Shown in pieces: positions 33,409 through 41,851 of a stretch of DNA of 64,000 nucleotides. Position 1 is the stretch's first letter, and each line of letters opens with the position of its first letter. A model generated the notes under the pieces. It searched no databases, was not told the DNA's origin, and saw only the letters and a program-made list of their open reading frames with translations. The position numbers and the translations under genes were made by a program. The stretch is from Streptomyces changanensis (lineage in GTDB: Bacteria > Actinomycetota > Actinomycetes > Streptomycetales > Streptomycetaceae), in the NCBI RefSeq assembly GCF_024600715.1, contig NZ_CP102332.1, forward strand, positions 744,001 through 808,000, in the 5' to 3' direction.

Positions 33409-33954
33409 TTGTCCGCGCAGAATCAGGTCCCGGTCCAGCCCTCCGACACCGCACCCGCTCCGGTCGGGCTGTCCTCCCCGGCTTCCTCCCCCACCCACTC
33501 GATGCCCGTCCGGATCACCCGGGCGCTGTCGGCCCTCACCCTGGCCGCGGTCGGCGGCACGATGCTCGCGCCCGGCGCGGTGCCGGACGCGCACGCCGCT
33601 CCGGCCGCCGCCGGCAAGGCGCTGAACGTCGCCGCGTCCAAGCGGGGCGCCCCGTACCAGTGGGGCGCGATCGGCCCGCACCGCTTCGACTGCTCGGGGC
33701 TGACGCTCTACTCGTACAAGCGCGCCGGGAAGAAGCTGCCCCGCACCGCGCAGGCCCAGTACAACAAGACGCGCCGCGTCGGACGTTCGGAGCGGCGCAA
33801 GGGCGACCTGGTCTTCTTCCACGGCCGCGGCGGCGTGTACCACGTCGGCATCTACGCCGGGAAGAACAAGATCTGGCACTCCCCCAAGTCCGGTTCGTGG
33901 GTGAAGCTCGACCGGATCTGGACGGGATCGGTCTCCTACGGACGCGTGCGCTGA
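33409..33954 (+). CDS. Secreted NlpC/P60 cell-wall hydrolase
   Basis: Extracellular peptidoglycan endopeptidase of 181 residues. A 33-residue N-terminal extension precedes a signal peptide (MPVRITRALSALTLAAVGG, cleavage near AHA-AP). The NlpC/P60 domain follows with catalytic Cys95 in HRFDCSGLTLYSY, His145 in VYHVGIYAG and His157 in WHSPKSG. The best start is a TTG at 33409, with GAAGGG 8 bases upstream and just past the riboswitch. The next ATG, at the signal peptide, has no clear site. Cyclic di-AMP likely controls expression. Confidence 0.9.
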   Translation: MSAQNQVPVQPSDTAPAPVGLSSPASSPTHSMPVRITRALSALTLAAVGGTMLAPGAVPDAHAAPAAAGKALNVAASKRGAPYQWGAIGPHRFDCSGLTLYSYKRAGKKLPRTAQAQYNKTRRVGRSERRKGDLVFFHGRGGVYHVGIYAGKNKIWHSPKSGSWVKLDRIWTGSVSYGRVR

Positions 33955-34181
33955 CGGCACGCCACGGCGCGGGTGCCACGTGATCCGCGGTGCGGGGGCC
34001 CGGCGGCGGCCGGGCCGGCGTCCCCGTACCGCGGGCCGCGGCGCCGGGGGCCGCGGACGGCAGGGCCGGCACCCGCCTGCCGGGGCCTTCCCGTCGCGGG
34101 CCCCTTGCGCCGGCTCCGAGCCTCACGCGGCGGAGGTCCTCCCCGGCCTGGGCCCTCCGTCGGGAGCCGGGTGCGCTCGGG

Positions 34182-34613
34182 TCAGCCCTGGACCGGCGCC
34201 GTCCAGGGCAGGGCGATCCACACCGTCTTGCCGCCCTCGTCGGTCGGCGTCACCGACATACGGCCCCCGCACTCGGCGGTCAGCCAGCGGATGATGACCA
34301 TGCCGCGGCCGTTGTCCTGCTGGACGGCCGCGGGGAGCCGCTGCGGCCAGCGCGGGTGGCTGTCCGTCACGCCGATGCGCAGCCGCTCGTCACGGTCGAG
34401 CCTGAGGTCGACGGTGAAGGTGGGCGACTGGCCGAACGTGTGCTGCACGGCGTTGGTGGCCAGTTCGGAGACGATCAGCCGGACGGTGTCCGCGGCGTCG
34501 GCGTCGTCGGGGAGCCCCCACTCGGTGAGCACGTCGGACACGTACCTCCGCGCCTCGGAGACCGAGGCGGGATCGCTCGGCAGAGTGACGGACGCTTCTT
34601 GGTGGTCTGCCAT
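34182..34613 (-). CDS. Anti-sigma-factor-type ATP-binding protein (HATPase_c)
   Basis: Small GHKL ATPase of 143 residues, like SpoIIAB/RsbW kinases that sequester sigma factors or phosphorylate their antagonists. The N-box is LIVSELATNAVQHTFG, followed by RIGVTDSHPRWPQRL and DNGRGMVIIRWLT, the G boxes. The ATG at 34613 is the start used in related Streptomyces proteins. An ATG 14 codons upstream is possible. No sigma factor or antagonist gene is adjacent. It converges on the NlpC/P60 gene over a 227-base gap rich in GC hairpins. Confidence 0.88.
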   Translation of the reverse strand: MADHQEASVTLPSDPASVSEARRYVSDVLTEWGLPDDADAADTVRLIVSELATNAVQHTFGQSPTFTVDLRLDRDERLRIGVTDSHPRWPQRLPAAVQQDNGRGMVIIRWLTAECGGRMSVTPTDEGGKTVWIALPWTAPVQG

Positions 34614-34837
34614 GGCGACGCTGTCCCTTTCCCCACCGGGGCCCGACTCCGACATGTCGTGGATTTCAGGTCAGACCGGCCTCGGATTGCGCTTCGCGCC
34701 AGACTGCCACTCCTGTCGCCGCGGGGGGAGGGATCCACCGGGATAGGGAGATATCTGTCGCTCGATGCGGTGAACCCTGCGACGGGAGAGCGGATTCGCC
34801 GGGCAGACCGGCGGGTCCACGCCCGGTTGACAGCCGG

Positions 34838-36028
34838 TCAGCCGAGGTGCGCCGCGGTGGGCGGGGCGGTACGCACCACCGTGGCCACCGCCCACGCGAT
34901 CTGCTCCTCCGTCAGGTCCGCCCGGGCCGTGAGCCGCAGCCGGGACACCCCGTCCGGTACGGACGGGGGCCGGAAGCAGCCGACCGCCAGCCCCTCGGCA
35001 CGGCAGTCCGCGGCCCAGCGCACGGCCTCAGCCGCCGAGGGTGCCCGTACCGACACCACCGCGGCGTCCGGCCGTACCGCCGACAGGCCCGCGGCGGTGA
35101 GCCGCCCGTGGAGCGCCGCCGCCACCGCGCGGACCCGGTCGGCCAGCTCGGGCCGGCCGCGCAGCAGGCGCAGGCTCGCCAGGGCGGCGCCGGCCGCCGC
35201 CGGGGCGAGCCCGGTGTCGAAGATGAAGGTCCGGGCGGCGTTCACCAGGTGGTCGACGACCCGGGCCGGGCCGAGGACGGCGCCGCCCTGGCTGCCCAGG
35301 GACTTGGAGAGGGTGGCCGTGGCGACCACGTCGGGCGCGCCCGCCAGGCCCGCGGCGTGCGGGGCGCCGCGTCCGCCCTCGCCGAGGACGCCGAGGCCGT
35401 GGGCGTCGTCCACGACGAGGGCCGCGCCGTGTGACCTGCAGGCGGCGGCGAGCGCGGCGAGCGGGGCCGCGTCGCCGTCGACGGAGAACACGGAGTCACT
35501 GACCACGAGCGCCCGCCGCCCGGGGTGGGCGGCCAGGGTCTTGCGCACGGCGTCGGGGTCGGCGTGCGGCACGACCTCGGTGTCGGCACGGGAGAGCCGG
35601 CAGCCGTCGACGATCGACGCGTGGTTGCCGGCGTCGGAGACGACGAGTGACCCGCGCGCGGTGAGCGCGGTGAGCGCGGCGAGGTTGGCGGCGTACCCGG
35701 ACGAGAAGACCAGCGCCGCCTCGAAGCCGCAGAAGGCGGCGAGCTCCCGTTCCAGGGTGGCGTGCAGCTCGGTCGAACCGGTGACGAGGCGGGAGCCGGT
35801 CGCGCCGGCGCCCCAGCGGCGGGCGGCCCCGGCGGCGGCCCCGGTGACGTCCGGATGGCGGGTCAGCCCGAGGTAGTCGTTGCCCGCGAGGTCCAGGGCC
35901 TCCGCCTCGGCGGGACGGGGGCGCAGCGTGCGGACGAGGCCGGCGTCGGCCCGGCGGCGCGCCTCGGCGCCGGTCCAGTCGAACGGGGCCTGGGGCTCGG
36001 CGGCGTCACCGGGCACGTCCATCGGCAT
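34838..36028 (-). CDS. bioF: 8-amino-7-oxononanoate synthase
   Basis: PLP enzyme (396 residues) that condenses pimeloyl-ACP or -CoA with alanine, the first committed step of the biotin ring pathway. Visible are LDLAGNDYLGLTRHP, VVDDAHGLGVLGEGGRG with the pyridoxal-contacting Asp and His, and ATLSKSLGSQGG with the PLP Lys. It is divergent from bioBAD with a 143-base shared regulatory gap. No bioC/bioH or bioI gene is in the window, so pimelate supply comes from elsewhere. Confidence 0.95.
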   Translation of the reverse strand: MPMDVPGDAAEPQAPFDWTGAEARRRADAGLVRTLRPRPAEAEALDLAGNDYLGLTRHPDVTGAAAGAARRWGAGATGSRLVTGSTELHATLERELAAFCGFEAALVFSSGYAANLAALTALTARGSLVVSDAGNHASIVDGCRLSRADTEVVPHADPDAVRKTLAAHPGRRALVVSDSVFSVDGDAAPLAALAAACRSHGAALVVDDAHGLGVLGEGGRGAPHAAGLAGAPDVVATATLSKSLGSQGGAVLGPARVVDHLVNAARTFIFDTGLAPAAAGAALASLRLLRGRPELADRVRAVAAALHGRLTAAGLSAVRPDAAVVSVRAPSAAEAVRWAADCRAEGLAVGCFRPPSVPDGVSRLRLTARADLTEEQIAWAVATVVRTAPPTAAHLG

Positions 36029-36086
36029 GAGTGGGTCCCCTTTGTAGGCAGCGCACAGACCCTAACGAAGAACGGTCGTGGTCAGA

Positions 36087-36102
36087 GTGTGGTCATCCAC
36101 AC
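36087..36102. promoter_or_regulatory. Inverted repeat in the bioF-bioB divergent promoter
   Basis: GTGTGG, TCAT, CCACAC: perfect six-base arms with a 4-base spacer, placed midway between the divergent biotin genes. It is a candidate site for a biotin regulator. It does not match the BioQ consensus I know (TGAAC/GTTCA half sites). Confidence 0.4.
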
Positions 36103-36171
36103 ACCCCAGACCGGCTCCGTTGTCGGCTTCCTCCTTGGCCGCGGGGTGTGCCGTAGGCCAGGATCAGCGCC

Positions 36172-37425
36172 ATGGACCTGTTGAACACGCTGGTGGACAA
36201 GGGGCTGCGGCGGGAGCTGCCGACCCGTGGAGAGGCGCTCGCCGTGCTGGCGACCTCCGACGACGAGCTGCTGGACGTGGTGGCCGCGGCCGGGAAGGTG
36301 CGGCGCCACTGGTTCGGGCGGCGGGTGAAGCTCAACTACCTGGTCAACCTGAAGTCCGGGCTGTGCCCCGAGGACTGCTCGTACTGCTCGCAGCGGCTCG
36401 GGTCGAAGGCGGACATCCTCAAGTACACCTGGCTGAAGCCGGAGGAGGCGTCGAAGGCCGCCGCCGCGGGCATCGCGGGCGGCGCCAAGCGGGTCTGCCT
36501 CGTCGCCAGCGGTCGGGGGCCGACGGACCGGGACGTGGACCGGGTGTCGAAGACGATCGAGGCCATCAAGGAGGAGAACGAGGACGTCGAGGTCTGCGCG
36601 TGCCTCGGCCTCCTCTCCGACGGTCAGGCGGAGCGGCTGCGGTCGGCGGGCGCCGACGCCTACAACCACAACCTCAACACCTCCGAGGGCACGTACGGCG
36701 AGATCACGACGACCCACACCTACGCGGACCGGGTCGACACGGTGCAGAAGGCCCACGCCGCGGGCCTGTCGGCCTGCTCGGGCCTGATCGCCGGCATGGG
36801 CGAGAGCGACGAGGACCTGGTCGACGTGGTCTTCGCGCTGCGCGCGCTGGATCCGGACTCGGTGCCGGTGAACTTCCTCATCCCCTTCGAGGGGACGCCG
36901 CTGGCCAAGGAGTGGAACCTCACCCCGCAGCGGGCGCTGCGCATCCTGGCGATGGTCCGCTTCGTCTGCCCGGACGTCGAGGTCCGGCTCGCCGGGGGGC
37001 GGGAGGTGCACCTGCGCACACTCCAGCCGCTCGCCCTGCACCTGGCCAACTCCATCTTCCTCGGCGACTACCTGACCAGCGAGGGCCAGGCCGGCGCCTC
37101 GGACCTGGAGATGATCGCCGACGCGGGCTTCGAGGTGGAGGGCGCGGAGACGACGACGCTGCCGGAGCACCGCGCGGACGCGGCGGCGCGGGGCTGCGGT
37201 ACGGGCGGCGGCTGCGGCTCGGACGACGCCGGCGGCGGCGTGTGCGGGTCCACGGCCGCGGGTCCCGCGACCACGGCGACCGCCCCGGCCACCGGGGACG
37301 GGCCGACCGGCGGTACCGCCCCGACCGTCGGGGACGGCGGGGAGGGCGCCGTGACGGCGGCGCGCCCCGACCTGGTGGCGGTGCGCCGCCGCGGCGCCGG
37401 CACCGACCTCGCGCCCAATGCCTGA
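36172..37425 (+). CDS. bioB: Biotin synthase with Cys/Gly-rich C-terminal tail
   Basis: Radical SAM enzyme that inserts sulfur into dethiobiotin. The 417-residue protein has the 4Fe-4S motif CPEDCSYC (64-71) in [16 protein letters not shown], the [10 protein letters not shown] segment, and [13 protein letters not shown]. The conserved enzyme ends near residue 335. About 80 further residues follow, beginning GCGTGGGCG and including another Cys, then a Thr/Gly/Pro linker and [16 protein letters not shown]. The extra Cys cluster could bind metal or supply sulfur, but this is untested. The ATG follows AGGATC. It overlaps bioA by 8 bases. Confidence 0.95.
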   Translation: MDLLNTLVDKGLRRELPTRGEALAVLATSDDELLDVVAAAGKVRRHWFGRRVKLNYLVNLKSGLCPEDCSYCSQRLGSKADILKYTWLKPEEASKAAAAGIAGGAKRVCLVASGRGPTDRDVDRVSKTIEAIKEENEDVEVCACLGLLSDGQAERLRSAGADAYNHNLNTSEGTYGEITTTHTYADRVDTVQKAHAAGLSACSGLIAGMGESDEDLVDVVFALRALDPDSVPVNFLIPFEGTPLAKEWNLTPQRALRILAMVRFVCPDVEVRLAGGREVHLRTLQPLALHLANSIFLGDYLTSEGQAGASDLEMIADAGFEVEGAETTTLPEHRADAAARGCGTGGGCGSDDAGGGVCGSTAAGPATTATAPATGDGPTGGTAPTVGDGGEGAVTAARPDLVAVRRRGAGTDLAPNA

Positions 37426-38713
37426 GCCCCGCCACACCCCGGGCGAGCTGCTCGCCCTGGACCGGGAGCACGTCTGGCACCCGTACGGCCCCATGCCCGG
37501 CCGCGCCGACCCGCTCGTGGTGGAGTCGGCGTCCGGGGTGCGGCTGCGGCTCGCCGAACCGGCGCAGGGACGGTCGGAGCTGGTCGACGGCATGTCGTCC
37601 TGGTGGTCGGCGGTGCACGGCTACAACCACCCGGTGCTCAACGAGGCGGTGCGCGGCCAGCTCGACCGGATGAGCCACGTGATGTTCGGCGGGCTCACAC
37701 ACGAGCCGGCCGTCCGCCTTGCCGCCCGCCTGGTGGAGATCACCCCCGAGCCGCTGCGGCACGTCTTCCTCAGCGACTCGGGCTCGGTCTCCGTCGAGGT
37801 CGCCGTGAAGATGTGCCTCCAGTACTGGCGGTCGACCGGCCGCCCGGCCAAGCGGCGGCTGCTGACCTGGCGGGGCGGCTACCACGGGGACACCTGGCAG
37901 CCGATGTCGGTCTGCGACCCCGAGGGCGGGATGCACGACCTGTGGTCCGGGGTCCTGCAGCGGCAGGTCTTCGCCCCGCCGCCCCCGGTCGCGTACGAGG
38001 AGGGGTACGCGAGGGAGCTGCGCGCCCTGATCGCCCGGCACGCGGACGAACTGGCCGCGGTGATCGTCGAGCCGGTGGTGCAGGGCGCGGGCGGGATGCG
38101 CTTCCACTCCCCCGACTACCTGCGGGACCTGCGCGAGGCGTGCGACGCGCACGACGTGCTGCTGGTGTTCGACGAGATCGCGACGGGCTTCGGCCGCACG
38201 GGCCGGCTGTTCGCGGCCGAGCACGCGGGGGTCACGCCGGACGTGATGTGCCTGGGCAAGGCGCTGACCGGCGGGTACCTCTCCATGGCGGCCACCCTGT
38301 GTACCCCGCGAGTGGCGGACGGGATCTCGCGCGGCGACGTGCCGGTGCTCGCGCACGGCCCGACGTTCATGGGCAACCCGCTGGCCTCGGCGGTGGCGTG
38401 CGCCTCGATCGACCTGCTGCTGGGCCAGGACTGGGCGCAGGAGGTCAAACGGATCGAGGCGGGGCTCGTCGAGGGCCTCGCCCCCGCGCGGGAGGTGCCG
38501 GGCGTCCGGGACGTGCGGGTGCTCGGGGCGATCGGCGTGGTCCAGCTGGACCACCCGGTGGACGTGGCCGCGGCCACCGCCGCGGCCGTGCGGGAGGGTG
38601 TGTGGCTGCGCCCCTTCCGCGACCTGGTGTACGTGATGCCGCCGTACGTCACGGGCGACGCGGACGTGGCACGGATCTGCGGCGCGGTGGTCGCCGCCGC
38701 GAGGGAGGGGTGA
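37418..38713 (+). CDS. bioA: Adenosylmethionine-8-amino-7-oxononanoate transaminase
   Basis: PLP aminotransferase (431 residues) that makes 7,8-diaminononanoate using SAM as amino donor. Features are HVWHPYGPM near the N-terminus, [19 protein letters not shown], the [12 protein letters not shown] helix, [14 protein letters not shown], and the PLP Lys in [29 protein letters not shown] follows. The WHPY and SSWW motifs are specific to BioA. Its ATG lies inside the end of bioB. Confidence 0.95.
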   Translation: MPEPRHTPGELLALDREHVWHPYGPMPGRADPLVVESASGVRLRLAEPAQGRSELVDGMSSWWSAVHGYNHPVLNEAVRGQLDRMSHVMFGGLTHEPAVRLAARLVEITPEPLRHVFLSDSGSVSVEVAVKMCLQYWRSTGRPAKRRLLTWRGGYHGDTWQPMSVCDPEGGMHDLWSGVLQRQVFAPPPPVAYEEGYARELRALIARHADELAAVIVEPVVQGAGGMRFHSPDYLRDLREACDAHDVLLVFDEIATGFGRTGRLFAAEHAGVTPDVMCLGKALTGGYLSMAATLCTPRVADGISRGDVPVLAHGPTFMGNPLASAVACASIDLLLGQDWAQEVKRIEAGLVEGLAPAREVPGVRDVRVLGAIGVVQLDHPVDVAAATAAAVREGVWLRPFRDLVYVMPPYVTGDADVARICGAVVAAAREG

Positions 38714-38714
38714 C

Positions 38715-39434
38715 ATGTCGGTCCTGGTGGTGAGCGGTACCGGTACGGAGATCGGCAAGACGGTCGTGACGGCCGCCGTCGCCGCGGTGGCGCGGGCGGC
38801 CGGCCGTTCGGTGGCCGTGCTGAAGCCCGCCCAGACGGGTGTCGCGCCGGGTGAGCCGGGCGACGCTGACGAGGTCGTACGGCTGGCCGGGGACGGGGTG
38901 ACGGGCCGGGAACTGGCCCGGTTCCCCGAGCCGCTGGCACCGGAGACCGCGGCCCGGCGCGCCGGCATGGCGGCGGTGCGCCCCGCCGCGGTGGCCGCCG
39001 CCGCCGAGGAGCTCGCCGCCGGGCACGACCTGGTGCTCGTCGAGGGCGCGGGCGGCCTGCTGGTGCGGTACGACGGGGAGGGCGCCACGCTGGCGGACGC
39101 GGCGCGGCTGCTGGGCGCGCCCGTGCTGGTCGTGGCCGCCGCCGGGCTCGGCACGCTGAACCTCGCGGCGCTGACCGGGGAGGCGCTGCGGGCGCGGGGC
39201 ATCACCCAGGCGGGGGTGGTGGTGGGCAGTTGGCCCCAGGTGCCCGGTCTGGCCGAGCGGTGCAACCTGGCCGACCTGCCGGCCTCGGCGGGCGCCCCGC
39301 TGCTGGGCGTGGTCCCCCAGGGCGCCGGGGCGCTGGCACCCGCGGCCTTCCGCGCGGCCGCGCCGACGTGGCTGGCCCCGGCGCTGGGCGGCGACTGGGA
39401 CGCGGCGGCGTTCGCCCGGGCGGCGCACGCCTGA
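38715..39434 (+). CDS. bioD: Dethiobiotin synthetase
   Basis: ATP-dependent enzyme (239 residues) that closes the ureido ring from diaminononanoate and CO2. The P-loop is [12 protein letters not shown] (6-17), followed by LKPAQTGV and [12 protein letters not shown], all BioD signatures. It starts 1 base after the bioA stop, completing the bioB-bioA-bioD operon. A strong hairpin follows. Confidence 0.94.
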   Translation: MSVLVVSGTGTEIGKTVVTAAVAAVARAAGRSVAVLKPAQTGVAPGEPGDADEVVRLAGDGVTGRELARFPEPLAPETAARRAGMAAVRPAAVAAAAEELAAGHDLVLVEGAGGLLVRYDGEGATLADAARLLGAPVLVVAAAGLGTLNLAALTGEALRARGITQAGVVVGSWPQVPGLAERCNLADLPASAGAPLLGVVPQGAGALAPAAFRAAAPTWLAPALGGDWDAAAFARAAHA

Positions 39435-39443
39435 CGGACGGTC

Positions 39444-39476
39444 GTAGGCGCCCCGCGGAGGGCGTGGGGCGCCTAC
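39444..39476 (+). terminator. Hairpin ending the biotin operon
   Basis: GTAGGCGCCCC (39444-39454) pairs perfectly with GGGGCGCCTAC (39466-39476) around an 11-base loop, just after bioD and 10 bases before the next gene. Confidence 0.7.
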
Positions 39477-39486
39477 GCTGGCCGGT

Positions 39487-39831
39487 ATGCGCGTGACTGT
39501 GAACGAGATCGTCTTCGACTGCGCGGACCCGGCCGCGCAGGTGAGGTTCTGGGCCGGGCTGCTCGGCGGGGAACCGGTGGACCGGGCGGCGGACTGGTCG
39601 TACGTCGATCCGCCGGGGTTCGTGCGGGTGGCGTTCCAGCGGGTGCCGGAGGGCAAGGCGGTGAAGAACCGGCTCCACCTCGACCTGGACGCGAGGGACG
39701 TGGCCGGGGCCGCCGACGCCGCGGTGGCGCGAGGCGCCGAGCGGGTCGGCGGGCTCGTCCGGGACGAGCAGGGGTGCTTCCAGGTCCTGCGCGATCCCGA
39801 GGGCAACGAGTTCTGTTTCGTGGGCGACTGA
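39487..39831 (+). CDS. VOC family (glyoxalase-like) protein
   Basis: Single-domain vicinal oxygen chelate protein of 114 residues. It begins MRVTVNEIVFDCADPAAQVRFWAGLLGG, the typical first beta-alpha unit with WA.LLG, and ends QVLRDPEGNEFCFVGD. Paired betaalphabetabetabeta modules are visible. NRLHLDLDARD contains a possible metal-ligand His. Streptomyces carry dozens of such proteins and most have no assigned reaction. It stands alone after the biotin terminator. Confidence 0.88.
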   Translation: MRVTVNEIVFDCADPAAQVRFWAGLLGGEPVDRAADWSYVDPPGFVRVAFQRVPEGKAVKNRLHLDLDARDVAGAADAAVARGAERVGGLVRDEQGCFQVLRDPEGNEFCFVGD

Positions 39832-39870
39832 CGGGCTCCTCGCGCGTGCGGGGAGCCCGGGCGGTGCCGG

Positions 39871-39998
39871 GGCCGGGTCCGGTCGGGTCGATCGGGACAG
39901 GTCCGGTCGGGTCGGGGCCGATCGGGTCGGGTCGGGGCAGGTCGGGGCCGATCGGGTCGGGCCGGGTCGGGTCGGGTCGGGTCGGGTCGGGTCGGGTA
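39871..39998 (+). repeat. G-rich GGGTC pentamer repeats
   Basis: About 128 bases made of GGGTC, GGTCC and GGGGCC-like units, ending in seven consecutive GGGTC-phase pentamers from 39964. No credible gene covers the 272-base stretch 39832-40103. The strand could fold into G-quadruplexes. Confidence 0.85.
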
Positions 39999-40103
39999 AC
40001 GATCGCTGTGCGCGCCCCTCCCGCCGGGCGTCCCGGACTCCCCCCGGGCGTCGAACGGGTGGTCCCGGGCGCGGGCGGACACGCTGCCGGAGGAGGAACC
40101 GTG

Positions 40104-40790
40104 ATGACCGAGAGCAGGGCCGAGGCAGGTCGGGACGCCGTGCACCACCCGTGGTTCGCCCGCTTCTACGCCCGCCTCAGCGTGCGGGCCGAGACCGGGG
40201 CCGGCGTGGGGCCGCTGCGCCGGGAGTTGCTGGACGGGTTGTCCGGCCGGGTCGTCGAGATCGGCGCCGGCAACGGGCTGAACTTCCCGCACTACCCCGC
40301 CGCCGTCTCCGAGGTCGTCGCGGTCGAGCCGGAGCGGGTGCTGCGGCGGCTCGCCGTCGAGGCGGGGCTGCGCGCCGGCGTGCCGGTGGACGTGGTGCCC
40401 GGGGCGGCGGAGGCGCTGCCGGTGCGGAGCGAGGCGTTCGACGCGGCGGTGGCGTCGCTGGTGCTGTGCAGCGTGCGGGACGTGCGGCGGTCGCTGGCCG
40501 AGGTGTGGCGGGTCCTCAAGCCCGGGGGTGAGCTGCGCTTCCTCGAACACGGGCGGGCGCGGGGCCGGGTGGCTCCGGTGGTGCAGCGCGGCCTCGACCT
40601 CACGGTGTGGCCGCGTCTGTTCGGTGGCTGTCACACGGCGCGGGACCCGCTGGACGCGATCGCCGCGGCAGGATTCGAGATCGTCGCGTTCCGGCGGCTC
40701 CGCCTGCCGGACCGGGGTGTTCCGCTGCCGTCGTCACCGTGCGTGCTGGGTGTCGCGCGCCGGCCGTACGCGTCGGGCGGCGGCGCCTGA
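40104..40790 (+). CDS. Class I SAM-dependent methyltransferase (UbiE/Coq5-like)
   Basis: Methyltransferase of 228 residues. Motif I is VVEIGAGNGLNFPHYP near residue 50, motif II includes AVEPERVLRRLA, and the post-motif region is GAAEALPVRSEAFDAAVASLVLCSV, followed by LKPGGELRFLEHGRA. The C-terminus GCHTARDPLDAIAAAGFEIVAFRR resembles the phospholipid or small-molecule methyltransferase group. The start may be GTG at 40101 or ATG at 40104, both close to AGGAGGAACC. The substrate is unknown and neighbours give no hint. Confidence 0.9.
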   Translation: MTESRAEAGRDAVHHPWFARFYARLSVRAETGAGVGPLRRELLDGLSGRVVEIGAGNGLNFPHYPAAVSEVVAVEPERVLRRLAVEAGLRAGVPVDVVPGAAEALPVRSEAFDAAVASLVLCSVRDVRRSLAEVWRVLKPGGELRFLEHGRARGRVAPVVQRGLDLTVWPRLFGGCHTARDPLDAIAAAGFEIVAFRRLRLPDRGVPLPSSPCVLGVARRPYASGGGA

Positions 40791-41001
40791 GCCGGCCACG
40801 CCCGTGGCCGCGCAGCTGCGCCGGGGTGACGTGGGCGCGGCCGCCGTTGGTGATGAGGGCGTTGACCGGGGTCATCGGGTCGGCGGCCATCGCCTTGGCG
40901 AACAGGACGCCGAGTGCGAGCGGCAGGAGCGCTCCGGCAAGGGCCGTGCCGAGCGCGACGAGCTGTCCCGGTGCGGGGCGGCGGGCGGGTGCGCGGGTCA
41001 T
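40600..41001 (-). CDS. Doubtful small membrane protein, overlapping the methyltransferase 3' end
   Basis: From ATG at 41001 the frame encodes MTRAPARRPAPGQLVALGTA followed by a hydrophobic helix (about 15-42) and then ADPMTPVNALITNGGRAH. The first 65 residues or so look like a real membrane-anchored peptide. The remainder runs antisense into the methyltransferase gene with Arg-rich low-quality sequence. Either the protein is short and a frameshift has removed its stop, or it is not a gene. No ribosome site is evident. Confidence 0.3.
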   Translation of the reverse strand: MTRAPARRPAPGQLVALGTALAGALLPLALGVLFAKAMAADPMTPVNALITNGGRAHVTPAQLRGHGRGRLRRRRPTRTAGARHPARTVTTAAEHPGPAGGAAGTRRSRILPRRSRPAGPAPCDSHRTDAATP

Positions 41002-41086
41002 GGGCCCATTCGACCGGCCGGGCGGGGCCGGGGACATCCGGTGGCGTACTCAGCCGTCGGGCCGCGCGTACTCAGCGGCCGGCCGG

Positions 41087-41458
41087 TCAGAGGGTCCAGC
41101 GTTCCAGTTCGGCCGCGATGTCGCGGATGTCCGCGCCCCTGCCCTTGACGAGCCGCGCCAGGTCCCTGACCCGTTCCGGCGAGGTCGTCACGCGCAGCCC
41201 CGACGCGACGAGGTAGCCGTACGCGACCGCCGACGCGAACAGTGCGTTGGAGTGCTCCAACGCCGGGACGTGCAGCAGTAGTTGGAGGAGGGCGGCGGCC
41301 CGGACATGCGGGTCGTCGTACACGGGTATGCCGAAGATCTCCGCGTCGTGCCGGCCGACGGCGGCCACGAGGGCGCCCCAGTCGACGACCTGGGGGTCGT
41401 TGGGGGCCTTCTGCTCGGCGACCATCAGCAGCCAGGCGAGGTCGATGGAGAGGTTCAT
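41087..41458 (-). CDS. Fic/Doc-like toxin component, motif degenerate
   Basis: A 123-residue helical protein starting MNLSIDLAWLLMVAEQKAP, with LLLHVPALEHSNALFASAVAYGYLVASGL in the middle (read in parts). Related Streptomyces proteins are annotated, as I recall, as the toxin of a Fic-type toxin-antitoxin pair. The canonical HPFx(D/E)GN motif of AMP-transferring Fic proteins is not present. The EHSNALFASA segment lies where it would be, so the enzyme may be a Doc-like variant or inactive. It is 16 bases downstream of a ribbon-helix-helix antitoxin gene. Confidence 0.65.
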   Translation of the reverse strand: MNLSIDLAWLLMVAEQKAPNDPQVVDWGALVAAVGRHDAEIFGIPVYDDPHVRAAALLQLLLHVPALEHSNALFASAVAYGYLVASGLRVTTSPERVRDLARLVKGRGADIRDIAAELERWTL

Positions 41459-41474
41459 GCGTGCGCGGACGCCC

Positions 41475-41726
41475 TCACCGACCCCCCTCCGGCCGGGGTG
41501 CGGGCCCGAGCGCCGGGTCGCCGCGGAACTCCTCGGCGAACACCGACTCGTACTGCTTCATGAAGTCGGCCGCCGCGTCCACGAAGGTGCGGCCCGTCTC
41601 GCCCACGTCGCGCTGGACGAGCTCCTCGATGTACCGGTTCACACTGACCCCCCGCTGCTGCGCCCTGCGGCGGGCGGCCTCGGCCGTCGCCTCGTCCACC
41701 CGTACGTTCAGCTGAGTCTTCGCCAC
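41475..41726 (-). CDS. Ribbon-helix-helix antitoxin
   Basis: An 83-residue protein with MAKTQLNVRVDEATAEAARR (the beta strand and first helix of an Arc/MetJ/CopG-like fold), then RGVSVNRYIEELVQRDV as the second helix. The C-terminal part is acidic and likely contacts the toxin. It precedes the toxin-like gene on the same strand, as usual for a type II pair where the antitoxin represses the operon. A direct-repeat operator candidate lies directly upstream. Confidence 0.8.
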   Translation of the reverse strand: MAKTQLNVRVDEATAEAARRRAQQRGVSVNRYIEELVQRDVGETGRTFVDAAADFMKQYESVFAEEFRGDPALGPAPRPEGGR

Positions 41727-41732
41727 CCCATC

Positions 41733-41754
41733 ACGCTAGCGCAATGACGCTAGC
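41733..41754. promoter_or_regulatory. Direct repeat operator candidate upstream of the antitoxin gene
   Basis: ACGCTAGC occurs at 41733-41740 and again at 41747-41754, a 14-base period. Its core GCTAGC is palindromic, and TAGCGT on the minus strand could act as the -10. Ribbon-helix-helix proteins typically bind such short repeats cooperatively. Confidence 0.5.
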
Positions 41755-41851
41755 ACCGGCAAGGGGAAGGCGGGCGCCCCGACGAGACCGGGCCGCTTCC
41801 GCGCCTCGGAGGCGGAAATCCCGTCGCCCCGGCGGGATGGGCGGTGGTGGG

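Noticed and set aside
39871..39998. GGGTC array considered as a chromosome-end (telomere) sequence
   Set aside because: Streptomyces ends carry palindromic hairpins, not G-rich pentamer arrays, and the array lies between housekeeping genes.
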